A stretch of 5,701 nt of DNA from NCBI GenBank assembly GCA_902497215.1, contig CABVEH010000089.1, positions 1-5,701 on the forward strand. The letters are read 5' to 3'. The stretch comes from an uncultured Eggerthellaceae bacterium (lineage in GTDB: Bacteria; Actinomycetota; Coriobacteriia; Coriobacteriales; Eggerthellaceae). The translations under genes were made by a program, and so were the position numbers. The notes under the pieces are model-generated. The model ran no database searches. It had not been told where the DNA came from and worked only from the letters and a program-made list of their open reading frames with translations. Positions 1 to 4,916 of the stretch are shown here, in pieces (the first letter of the stretch is position 1; each line of letters starts with the position of its first letter).

Positions 1-885
1 CTCGTTGACCGTCAGAGCTAGGTAGTTACCGATGTAGCTCTCCCACTTCGGCGTGTTGTCGAACAAGTCGTCGTCGGCGCCCAGGATGAACTTCTGTGGC
101 GCGGTGAAGAACTCGGCCGAAACCTCGGACCTTAGCGCCTCGCGCACGGCCGAGTCGGTTATTGACATCACCGTCCTGCTGATGCGCGACCGCCCAAGCG
201 GTCGGCCGAGCCTAGGCGCGTAGCGGATTGCCTCCACGAGAGGCCTTCCGTGGTCGTGTGACTGCCTGTCCTCGATGACCCAGCGACCGTTGCCGCGCCT
301 TCCGATCGTGATGACCTCGCTGGCGGTGAACATGTTCACGAGCGAGGGCCCCTTGACGTACCCGTCGCGGTCGCGCCGCACGTCTGCCACGACCAAGGCG
401 CAGTCTATGCGGTTCAGCCGATGGTTCCAAAGCACAGCGGAATCGCGCGCGGAATGGGCAGTCACGAGCGCTTCGGGCTCGCCCGGGCCGCCGCCAGTCA
501 CGGCCAGGAGCGAAAAGCACGACACAAGAGCGTCGCTGACGGCAGAAGTGTAGAGGGTGAGGAAATCGTTCTCCTCGATGACGGCGTCGAGGGAGGCATT
601 CTCGTCGACGCCTTTGAACGTGAAACCTTCCAGGATGGTCCTGTCGGCCAGATAGTCGACGGCCTTGGCTGGCCACGAGACGTAGGTTTCGACGTTCTTC
701 AGCGTCGGCGGGATGGAGATTCCCAGGTCCTTCAGCTTGTTGTGGTCGTCGTAGTACCTGTTGCGCAGGATGTTCCTCCGACGCTTGCGCCACCAGGTTT
801 TGAGCAATTGGTTCAACGTGTCGAGCTCTGCAGGCTCCAGGCCGCTTACGCTCCTTATCTCGGACAGATCGGGGTAAAGGTTCAT
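1..885 (-). CDS. Phage portal protein, SPP1 gp6-like (C-terminal part outside window)
   Basis: The first 295 codons are open to the left edge without a stop, so the protein is truncated by the window, not broken. Portal proteins form the dodecameric ring at the capsid vertex through which TerL pumps DNA and to which the tail attaches. Recognisable parts are an N-terminal basic helix, YYDDHNKLKDLG at about residues 44-55 followed by SIPP (57-60), VSWPAKAVDYLADR (69-82), GRPLGRSRISR (227-237), SITDSAVRE (241-249) and EFFTAPQKFILGADDD (258-273). These are typical of the gp6/PF05133-type portals of actinobacterial and Gram-positive siphophages. The start ATG (885-883) overlaps the TerL stop as ATGA, implying translational coupling, and it follows TerL directly as expected in a packaging module. 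The family call rests on recalled motif patterns, not on a search, but gene order supports it strongly. Confidence 0.92.
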   Translation of the reverse strand, partial: MNLYPDLSEIRSVSGLEPAELDTLNQLLKTWWRKRRRNILRNRYYDDHNKLKDLGISIPPTLKNVETYVSWPAKAVDYLADRTILEGFTFKGVDENASLDAVIEENDFLTLYTSAVSDALVSCFSLLAVTGGGPGEPEALVTAHSARDSAVLWNHRLNRIDCALVVADVRRDRDGYVKGPSLVNMFTASEVITIGRRGNGRWVIEDRQSHDHGRPLVEAIRYAPRLGRPLGRSRISRTVMSITDSAVREALRSEVSAEFFTAPQKFILGADDDLFDNTPKWESYIGNYLALTVNE

Positions 886-2348
886 AGGAGTTTCTGCTTC
901 CTTCCAGGACGCCTCTTGGACGTCATGACCGACCTGTACGCAAGGGCGCAGGCCTCTATGGCTATAGGGTCAAGCTCCTCGGTGGAATCGAAGGCCCAGC
1001 TGCCTCCCTTGTTGACCCGTCTCTTGGGGCACCTGGCCGACTCGTCCAGCCCTGGCTGCGCGTAGTGCGTCACCTCGCAGGCATCGACCGCCGCCGCAAG
1101 CGTCGAGCACCCTGCGACGACGTCGGCCGTCTTCGCTATCCGGTACGACCTCTTGGGAGCGCCCTTCTCGACCAGCTTCTCCTCTAGCGCCGAAGACTGC
1201 GAGTCCCCGTCTATCAAGGCCTCGCTTGCAACCAGGGCGCGCCTGGCGAGCCATCCTGCGACGAACGACACTCCCCGCTCGCATGGCCGCACGAACACGA
1301 CCTCGACGTGGGGGCGTCCAAGCTTTGGCTTCACGGCTGCAGCCAGGGCAACGCGCGACCCATCGAGCGAGAACTTGACGCCGTAGCAGAGCTTCGCGCC
1401 CTCGGCCGAAGGGTCCGGCGACCTCTTGGCCACGCATTGCTTCCAGGCTTTCTGGGACAGCGCAGGCGGTTCGACGTCTGTCCTCACGGGGTTCCACCAT
1501 CCGAGGCATTCCCGGGCGAAGCCATCGGGCGACATCTTCTCTGCCGCCCCTCGCAGCGACTTCTCCCTGATTCGTATCCCCAGGGCGGGATTGGTCTCGT
1601 ACCATCGGCCGACGTCGAACGGGTCGCCTATCTCCATGACGGCCCATTCCAGCCACCATATGCTCGATGCCTTCCCGGCGTGCGCGTTGTCGTGCATGTT
1701 CCGGAAAACCGTGCCAGGGCACTTCGGGCCCGGCGGCGTCCCAAGGAATATCATCTGCGGGTCCCCGGCGTCGCTTGCGAAGGTCGTGGGCTCCAGGGCC
1801 TCCAGCTCGTCGTCGGTCAGCTCCTGCGCCTCGTCTATGACGATGATGTCGTAGCTCTCGCCTCTCGAGCCGCCGGCGGTCCTGGTCGCGAACTCGATGC
1901 AGCCGCCGTTGTCGAAGTAGATGCCCTCCGTGCCGGCGGCGCTGTAGATGCCGTTCTCGCCGCCGTCGAGTATCTTCCTGAAGTCCTCGAAGGCGAGCAC
2001 GAAGGCTTTCATGAACTTGAACATCTTGCGCATCGTCTTTCCGCGGTGCGCGGTGTAGAGAACCTTCTTGCCCTCGATGGCGGCCTCGTAGATCGCGTAG
2101 AAGCGCACGCCGAACGACTTGCCGTTCTGGCGCGGCTTGGAGATGCAAACGGTGCTCGCCGCGAAGCTCCCGTCGCCGTTCCTGGCGAGCAGCACGTGCA
2201 TCTCGTACTCCTGGGCGAGGTACATGCGCACCTTGTAGCTCCGGAACAGCTCGACTACGTAGTCGCCCTCCGAGTAGGCGTAAGGGACGGGGCTTTCGAA
2301 GGTGGGGCGCTGGTTTCCGATGCGCCCCGACTTCGAAAGCCTAGCCAT
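882..2348 (-). CDS. terL: Terminase large subunit (TerL), ATPase and nuclease
   Basis: A complete 488-residue protein, a usual TerL length. It is the DNA-packaging motor: an N-terminal ATPase drives DNA into the procapsid and a C-terminal RNase H-fold nuclease cuts the concatemer. The Walker A-like loop is KPRQNGKS (residues 71-78), in the PRQNGKS form common in actinophages. Walker B plus the catalytic Glu is IIVIDEAQ (168-175), and the coupling motif is FLGTPPG (201-207). The likely metal-binding acidic residues of the nuclease are D329 in KFSLDGS, D380/D382 in LIDGDS and D460 in ELDPIAIEA. The ATG overlaps the end of TerS by 8 nt and has only a weak AAGG upstream, so translation probably depends on coupling. 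Long ORFs in other frames here, on both strands, are GC-rich shadows of this gene. Confidence 0.97.
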   Translation of the reverse strand: MARLSKSGRIGNQRPTFESPVPYAYSEGDYVVELFRSYKVRMYLAQEYEMHVLLARNGDGSFAASTVCISKPRQNGKSFGVRFYAIYEAAIEGKKVLYTAHRGKTMRKMFKFMKAFVLAFEDFRKILDGGENGIYSAAGTEGIYFDNGGCIEFATRTAGGSRGESYDIIVIDEAQELTDDELEALEPTTFASDAGDPQMIFLGTPPGPKCPGTVFRNMHDNAHAGKASSIWWLEWAVMEIGDPFDVGRWYETNPALGIRIREKSLRGAAEKMSPDGFARECLGWWNPVRTDVEPPALSQKAWKQCVAKRSPDPSAEGAKLCYGVKFSLDGSRVALAAAVKPKLGRPHVEVVFVRPCERGVSFVAGWLARRALVASEALIDGDSQSSALEEKLVEKGAPKRSYRIAKTADVVAGCSTLAAAVDACEVTHYAQPGLDESARCPKRRVNKGGSWAFDSTEELDPIAIEACALAYRSVMTSKRRPGRKQKLL

Positions 2349-2577
2349 CGGCCTTGGCCTTCGAGGCCCTTGCGCGAGCCTTCTCGACGGCGCTCTGCGC
2401 CTCGTCCCCGGTCGGAAGCCTCGACAGCTCGTCCTCGACGTCCATGAGGCGCAGCGACAGCGCGGCCACGTCGCGGCCGCTGCTGGAGTCCTCTATCTGT
2501 TTGGCGAGCACGTCGCGCAGCGCCTCCAGCGTCTTCCTGCGGTCGCCCTCCTTGACCACGGAGGTAAGCTTGGCCAT
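2341..2577 (-). CDS. Putative terminase small subunit (TerS)
   Basis: A 78-residue, mostly helical, charged protein. TerS proteins recognise the packaging site and present phage DNA to TerL. The core LEALRDVLAKQIED..SGRDVAALSLRLMDVEDELSRL (about residues 17-53) matches the pattern I know from short actinophage TerS candidates: a pair of helices around an SGRDVAALS turn. The C-terminus is Ala/Lys/Arg-rich. No separate helix-turn-helix is visible, so the assignment rests on this pattern and on its position directly before TerL with an 8-nt overlap. The start has a strong ribosome site, GGGAGGTG, ending a few bases before the ATG at 2577. It is the first gene after the 276-bp non-coding segment, as expected for the first late gene beside a cos or pac site. 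Confidence 0.72.
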   Translation of the reverse strand: MAKLTSVVKEGDRRKTLEALRDVLAKQIEDSSSGRDVAALSLRLMDVEDELSRLPTGDEAQSAVEKARARASKAKADG

Positions 2578-2651
2578 CGTGCACCTCCCGCCAAATGTGG
2601 AAATCGGACGCGTCTCTAAAATGGCCCTATGCCGCGGGGAGGGCCTGGCTG

Positions 2652-2680
2652 GCAGGGGGAGGGGATGCCCCCACCCCTGC
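2652..2680. repeat. Long G/C-rich hairpin
   Basis: Arms 2652-2664 and 2668-2680 pair over 13 positions with two mismatches around a 3-base loop, so the stem is very stable. On the plus strand it is followed by GTGTTCGTTTTT (2681-2692), which resembles a rho-independent terminator tail. No plus-strand gene needs ending here, and the minus-strand side has no T-tract. In the minus direction it would sit in the 5' leader of terS. It could be a terminator against antisense transcription, a leader structure, or part of a packaging site. Confidence 0.55.
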
Positions 2681-2712
2681 GTGTTCGTTTTTCATCAGAT
2701 CTACCTGCAGTC

Positions 2713-2733
2713 CAAAGAACTGCCTATTCTTTG
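2713..2733. repeat. 21-bp inverted repeat, copy A
   Basis: CAAAGAA, seven bases, TTCTTTG: perfect 7-bp arms, about 136 bp upstream of the terS start. A second copy with the same arms and the same 7-bp gap lies at 4755-4775. When that copy is read on the other strand, the two agree at 18 of 21 positions, including part of the centre. This suggests an operator for a dimeric regulator more than a chance hairpin. The AT-rich stem would be weak as RNA. Confidence 0.6.
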
Positions 2734-2814
2734 CGGAAGGGGCGAGAGCCAGGGCTTCGGATTCCTATTGCCGAACTGGGCAAACGGGCAAGAATCGGAG
2801 CCTTTGCGCACCCT

Positions 2815-2841
2815 TCGCGGCTGGCACGCGGCTGGCACGCC
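2815..2841 (-). promoter_or_regulatory. 27-bp direct-repeat element, copy A
   Basis: Two perfect tandem copies of GGCTGGCACGC (2819-2829 and 2830-2840) with a few flanking bases. The 11-bp period places both units on the same face of the helix. The same 27-bp element, differing at two positions, occurs at 4854-4880. It begins 12 bp past the HNH stop codon and about 240 bp upstream of terS. The second unit also makes a palindrome with its flank (GCTGGC-AC-GCCAGC, 2831-2844). The arrangement is what one expects of a binding site for a phage-encoded activator or repressor. The binder is unknown. Confidence 0.6.
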
Positions 2842-2853
2842 AGCAACGCAAGC

Positions 2854-3279
2854 TCACCAGGCGCGGCTCGTCGGGAACTTAGAGACCGACGATGACGCGG
2901 CCGCTTTGGCCGTCGACGGCTGCCCGAGCGCCGCCTTCCGCGCCTGCTTCGGGTCCATGCCCTCGTCCTTCAGCCGCACGTATCTGCGCCAGACGTCCAT
3001 GGGCATGTCCCCGCGTTCCTGGTTGCAGTGCCTGTGCGCCGGCCCGACGTTGCCTGGGTCGGTGGCCAGGCGCGCCTTCTCGGCATCGGTGGCCCCCGAC
3101 GACACCGGGACTATCTCGTCCAGGACGAAGGCGTCCGGGTGTAGGTACGGAAGCGAGTAGTCTATGGGCAGCCCGCAGAGATGGCATGGAAGCCCCAGGG
3201 ACTTGATCCGCTTGCGCAGGTTGCTGCGCCGTGACCCGTTCGCGCGCCTGGGGTTGGGCTTGTTCTTGGCCGCAGCCAT
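2854..3279 (-). CDS. HNH endonuclease
   Basis: A 141-residue protein of typical size for small phage HNH nucleases, which cut DNA using a metal held in a beta-beta-alpha fold. Visible parts are a basic N-terminus (residues 1-27), the zinc pair CHLC (32-35), FVLDEIVPVSSG (51-62), and NVGPAHRHCN (77-86) with the Asn, His and second-pair Cys. The usual DH is DE here (D54-E55), a form I recall in some phage HNH proteins. The second zinc pair is incomplete: C85 is clear but no CxxC partner follows. I chose the ATG at 3279, which shares one base with the stop of the preceding small gene (TGATG). An HNH gene directly before TerS/TerL/portal is a conserved arrangement in cos-type phages, where HNH proteins act with terminase in packaging. 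Confidence 0.87.
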   Translation of the reverse strand: MAAAKNKPNPRRANGSRRSNLRKRIKSLGLPCHLCGLPIDYSLPYLHPDAFVLDEIVPVSSGATDAEKARLATDPGNVGPAHRHCNQERGDMPMDVWRRYVRLKDEGMDPKQARKAALGQPSTAKAAASSSVSKFPTSRAW

Positions 3280-3458
3280 CACCAGTCCATCGGGCTGGCA
3301 GCGTTGCAGAAGCATTCCATGAGCCCCGTGTACTTTGAGGCCATGGCCGTCGCCTGCACCTTCACGCCTACGGCGGCCAGGAAGGCCTTGGCGACGGGAC
3401 CCAGGCGCCTCATGCTGGACGCCGTCTCGATGACCTGCGCGGTGATGTCGAACGGCAT
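3279..3458 (-). CDS. Hypothetical 59-residue phage protein
   Basis: I do not recognise this protein. It begins MPFDITAQVIETASSMRRLG and contains a hydrophobic Ala/Val-rich middle (about residues 22-38), then KYTGLMECFCN near the end. The ORF is open further upstream to 3527, but I chose the ATG at 3458 because AAGGGGG lies about six bases before it. The longer version would translate through a strong hairpin (3481-3512) and has no comparable ribosome site. The stop overlaps the HNH start by one base, so the two are translationally coupled. The middle is too short and interrupted by charged residues to call a membrane helix confidently. Confidence 0.6.
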   Translation of the reverse strand: MPFDITAQVIETASSMRRLGPVAKAFLAAVGVKVQATAMASKYTGLMECFCNAASPMDW

Positions 3459-3572
3459 GGCGTGCCCCCTTAACATGCGAAAAGGCCTCCCACGCGAGAA
3501 GAGGAGGCCTTTCCGGAAGAAATTCACGCCTACAAGTTATCAAAGCGACGCGTCACGCCGCGTCATATTCCG
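3459..3572. other. Intergenic gap with hairpins and phased CGTCA repeats
   Basis: A 114-bp gap between the regulator gene and the 59-residue gene. It holds a strong hairpin at 3481-3512, a smaller GACGCG/CGCGTC hairpin at 3547-3564, and CGTCAC, CGTCAT, CGTCAC starting at 3551, 3561 and 3571, exactly 10 bp apart. The last of these runs into the regulator's stop codon. No -10/-35 pair is convincing. Confidence 0.45.
3481..3512 (-). terminator. Possible intrinsic terminator or attenuator hairpin
   Basis: AAAGGCCTCC (3481-3490) and GGAGGCCTTT (3503-3512) form a perfect 10-bp stem with a 12-base loop. On the minus strand the stem is followed by only a short T-run (CCTTTTCGC), so termination would be partial. 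It lies after the regulator gene and about 22 bp before the next start codon. It could set the ratio between early and late genes, or only be an mRNA-stabilising hairpin. Confidence 0.4.
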
Positions 3573-4166
3573 TCACATCTTCGACGGAGCAGGAAGGTCG
3601 TCAACGGTTTCTAGAGGCTCGGGGATGGATTCGGGGCTAGAAGGGAGACCCCGTTCGAGCGCCGCCGGCACGGGAACCCTGCGCCAGCGCTCCGGCATGA
3701 GCCAGTAGATCTCGCGTATGCCGCGCGGCGCGAGGATGTTCTTGACATGGCCCGTGGAGTACCCGACCTCGTCAGCGCATCGCTCCCAGGTCCATCCGTC
3801 GACGTAATGCCTGTAACAGACCCACCTGTGGTCCATCGTGACGTCGCACACCCTGATGGCCTCTGCAAGCGACTCCGCGTACTGCCTGGCCTGGTCGGCC
3901 CATTCCTCTTCGAGCGCGACGAGCTCGGCTGCGGTGTCCCCCACCTTGTCGCCGACGTCCGACGTCAGGACGTCGCCATACCTCGGTGACTTCAGGCCGT
4001 CCATCTGCTCGACCAGGCTGTCGAGCCTTGCCTTCCCCTTCGTCATGCCCTTCACGCCTTCGAGGTAAGCCTCGACGCAGAACCTCATGACCTGCAGATC
4101 GTGCACAGCGCAACCCCCTTCGTCCGGATGCGTTAGAATGATGGCGGCCAGCGCCCTCGCATCCAT
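3573..4166 (-). CDS. Sigma-region-4-like / ArpU-type phage transcriptional regulator
   Basis: A 197-residue protein. After an N-terminal helix, residues 37-60 are charged and helical, then comes SPRYGDVLTSDVGDKVGD (60-77) and an acidic coiled-coil-like helix (78-105). The strongest signal is the C-terminal helix-turn-helix: YVDGWTWERCADEVGYSTGHVKNIL (121-145) followed by RGIREIYWLMPERW. This is the sigma-70 region 4 style shared by DUF1492, ArpU and RinA-type phage regulators that activate late genes. The tail (171-197) is Pro/Ser-rich and probably disordered. The ATG at 4166 has only AAAAAGG about seven bases upstream. M27 (4088) is an alternative that would fit related proteins beginning near this helix, but its ribosome site is worse. 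It lies just before the packaging genes, consistent with late-gene control; the DNA target is unknown. Confidence 0.68.
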   Translation of the reverse strand: MDARALAAIILTHPDEGGCAVHDLQVMRFCVEAYLEGVKGMTKGKARLDSLVEQMDGLKSPRYGDVLTSDVGDKVGDTAAELVALEEEWADQARQYAESLAEAIRVCDVTMDHRWVCYRHYVDGWTWERCADEVGYSTGHVKNILAPRGIREIYWLMPERWRRVPVPAALERGLPSSPESIPEPLETVDDLPAPSKM

Positions 4167-4183
4167 GTGGGGGCCTTTTTATG

Positions 4184-4516
4184 TTAGCAGTCCTTCCCAC
4201 CGCCGTCGTCGAGCAGGCGAAGCTCCGAGACGTGGTAGATCCTGCTGTACCACGGGCCGCCTTCCGTCAACGGCTTGACCTTGCAGCCGACCATGTTCTC
4301 GACGTCGTCCTGGACGTGTCGCGGCATCGCATCGGCCAGGATCCTGTCCACCAAGTCGTACACGACCAGGCGCCGGTCGTTGTAGATGTCCAGCCTTCCC
4401 ATGAGGTTCGGGGCCCACTCCTCGATGACGACCTCGCGGCCGCCGTCCCTCCCCTGCTTCACGATCGCCCGCCTTCCTGCGAGCGAGCACTTCGGCACGA
4501 TCTGCTTGTATGTCAT
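4184..4516 (-). CDS. Hypothetical 110-residue phage protein
   Basis: I do not recognise this protein. It begins MTYKQIVPKCSLAGRRAIVK, has a central segment RLDIYNDRRLVVYDLVDRIL (about residues 41-60), then WYSRIYHVSELRLLDD near the end. It reads as a small alpha/beta soluble protein without Cys pairs, signal or membrane segment. The start at 4516 is chosen for its strong purine-rich ribosome site (AAAGGAGGAAGGGAG just before the ATG) and because it overlaps the preceding gene's stop as ATGA. A longer in-frame ORF from 4588 would overlap the upstream gene heavily and is unlikely. Expression is presumably coupled to the zinc-finger-like gene before it and the regulator 17 bp after it. Confidence 0.72.
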   Translation of the reverse strand: MTYKQIVPKCSLAGRRAIVKQGRDGGREVVIEEWAPNLMGRLDIYNDRRLVVYDLVDRILADAMPRHVQDDVENMVGCKVKPLTEGGPWYSRIYHVSELRLLDDGGGKDC

Positions 4517-4710
4517 CTCCCTTCCTCCTTTCCGTGGCGTTTGGGGGTGTTCTTGCTCGTCAGGTGCCACTTGTGGCAGTAGGGGCATCGGTACCAGTTG
4601 AGGCCGGCCTTGGCGCCGGCGCGCATCGCATGCATCTGCGTCGCGAACGCCGTCTTGGGCTCGCAGTGCAACCTGACGTTCCTCTTTCTAGACTTCCTAT
4701 TCCTCGGCAT
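4513..4710 (-). CDS. Small zinc-finger-like phage protein, 65 residues
   Basis: Very basic: the N-terminus (MPRNRKSRKRNVR) and C-terminus (KNTPKRHGKEEGR) carry many Lys and Arg residues. The middle has a helix FATQMHAMRAGAKAG (22-36) and then WYRCPYCHKWHLTS (39-52). A single CPYC pair followed by KWHLT is a pattern I know from small phage proteins of Gram-positive hosts, where Cys/His residues probably hold zinc, with one pair plus H45/H49. The basic ends suggest nucleic-acid binding, but no function is established. The ribosome site AAAGGAGGG ahead of the ATG at 4710 is clear. The start overlaps the possible 33-residue ORF by 14 nt, and the stop overlaps the next gene by 4 nt (ATGA). Confidence 0.75.
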   Translation of the reverse strand: MPRNRKSRKRNVRLHCEPKTAFATQMHAMRAGAKAGLNWYRCPYCHKWHLTSKNTPKRHGKEEGR

Positions 4711-4798
4711 ATGAGCCGTTCCCTCCTTTCGGGAGCCGACCTTTCCGGGTTCGGCAAAGAATTAGCTGTTCTTTGATGGCGTTACGGTTCGAAGGCAT
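4697..4798 (-). CDS. Possible 33-residue small protein
   Basis: A short ORF, MPSNRNAIKEQLILCRTRKG and 13 more residues ending in SYAEE. It is basic and unrecognised. The case for it is a strong ribosome site, AGGAGG (4813-4808), nine bases before the ATG at 4798, just where a transcript from the candidate promoter (4826-4853) would begin. It overlaps the next gene's start by 14 nt, and its codons include that gene's ribosome site. It could be a real protein or a leader ORF that couples translation to the next gene. The 21-bp inverted repeat lies inside it, so the sequence may be kept for DNA recognition instead. Confidence 0.42.
   Translation of the reverse strand: MPSNRNAIKEQLILCRTRKGRLPKGGNGSYAEE
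4755..4775. repeat. 21-bp inverted repeat, copy B
   Basis: CAAAGAA, seven bases, TTCTTTG, with the same arms and gap length as 2713-2733 but in the opposite orientation as judged by the centre. It is 45 bp upstream of the 65-residue gene's start and inside the possible 33-residue ORF. In both copies the inverted repeat is downstream of the 27-bp direct-repeat element, with 78 bp (here) or 81 bp (copy A) between them. Confidence 0.6.
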
Positions 4799-4825
4799 AT
4801 TCCAGTACCTCCTACCGGGCATGTT

Positions 4826-4853
4826 TGCATATGGCGCGGCATGGGGCCGTCAA
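4826..4853 (-). promoter_or_regulatory. Candidate promoter beside direct-repeat copy B
   Basis: On the minus strand TTGACG (4853-4848) is a good -35 and follows the direct-repeat element immediately. After 16 bp comes TATGCA (4831-4826), a poor -10. The predicted start near 4819 would be just before the ribosome site of the 33-residue ORF. A weak -10 with an adjacent phased repeat would suit activator dependence. Copy A lacks a matching -35. Confidence 0.28.
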
Positions 4854-4880
4854 TCGCGGCTGGCACGCCTCTGGCACGCC
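4854..4880 (-). promoter_or_regulatory. 27-bp direct-repeat element, copy B
   Basis: Two CTGGCACGC cores 11 bp apart (units 4858-4868 and 4869-4879), identical to 2815-2841 at 25 of 27 positions. The only differences are the first two bases of the second unit (CT for GG). It lies upstream of the candidate promoter in the orientation of leftward transcription, as copy A lies upstream of terS. No other CTGGCACGC occurs in the window that I could find. Confidence 0.6.
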
Positions 4881-4916
4881 TAGGAAAAGCGCTTAAACCA
4901 CATCCTCATAGCTTCC

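Larger units (their letters stand above)
2578..2853. other. 276-bp non-coding segment before TerS (candidate late control and packaging region)
   Basis: No convincing gene lies here. From the HNH side toward TerS it holds the 27-bp direct-repeat element (2815-2841), the 21-bp inverted repeat (2713-2733), a long G/C hairpin (2652-2680) beside further G-runs (2636-2649), and the TerS ribosome site. In an otherwise overlapping gene series, a gap this long beside TerS and after an HNH gene suggests a cos or pac site and/or the late promoter. No confident -35/-10 pair is visible on the minus strand. A 22-codon ATG ORF (2627-2695) has a weak ribosome site and was not called. The cos/pac role is inference from position. 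Confidence 0.45.
4799..4916. other. 118-bp intergenic control segment
   Basis: This separates the 50-residue protein gene from the next leftward gene set. It holds the 27-bp direct-repeat element, a candidate promoter abutting it, and a strong ribosome site at 4808-4813. A nine-codon ATG ORF near 4880-4910 is too short to call. Confidence 0.5.

Noticed and set aside
212..793. 193-codon minus-strand ORF and plus-strand ORFs 275-553 and 421-1065
   Set aside because: They overlap the open portal frame, which has family motifs along its length. The translations are low-complexity Arg/Pro-rich shadows.
1308..2447. Long plus-strand ORF of 379 codons opposite TerL, and a 392-codon minus-strand ORF in another frame (970-2148)
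   Set aside because: Both lie within TerL, which has clear Walker and nuclease motifs. Their translations are rich in Arg, Gly and Ala without domain signatures, typical of GC-rich shadow frames.
2627..2695. 22-codon ORF with ATG at 2695 in the segment before terS
   Set aside because: It has only a weak AGG ahead of it, its codons run through the G/C hairpin, and the product is Ala/Pro-rich low complexity.
2819..2841. Sigma-54-type promoter (GG-N10-GC in TGGCACG...)
   Set aside because: The match comes from the 11-bp periodicity of the repeat. The -12 box lacks TTGC, and high-GC actinobacterial hosts generally lack sigma-54.
3361..3533. Repeated 11-mer TTCACGCCTAC at 3361 and 3523
   Set aside because: One copy is in coding sequence, and a few 11-bp matches are expected by chance in a 5.7-kb GC-biased window.
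4755..4775. LexA/SOS box in the inverted repeat (GAAC...GTTC-like)
   Set aside because: The half-site spacing is off: the palindrome has an odd 7-bp centre, while the actinobacterial LexA site is GAAC-N4-GTTC.
4880..4910. Nine-codon ORF beginning MRMWFK just after the membrane protein gene
   Set aside because: It is too short to support as a gene, and only GGGAAG precedes it. It could be leader-like, but nothing else points to that.
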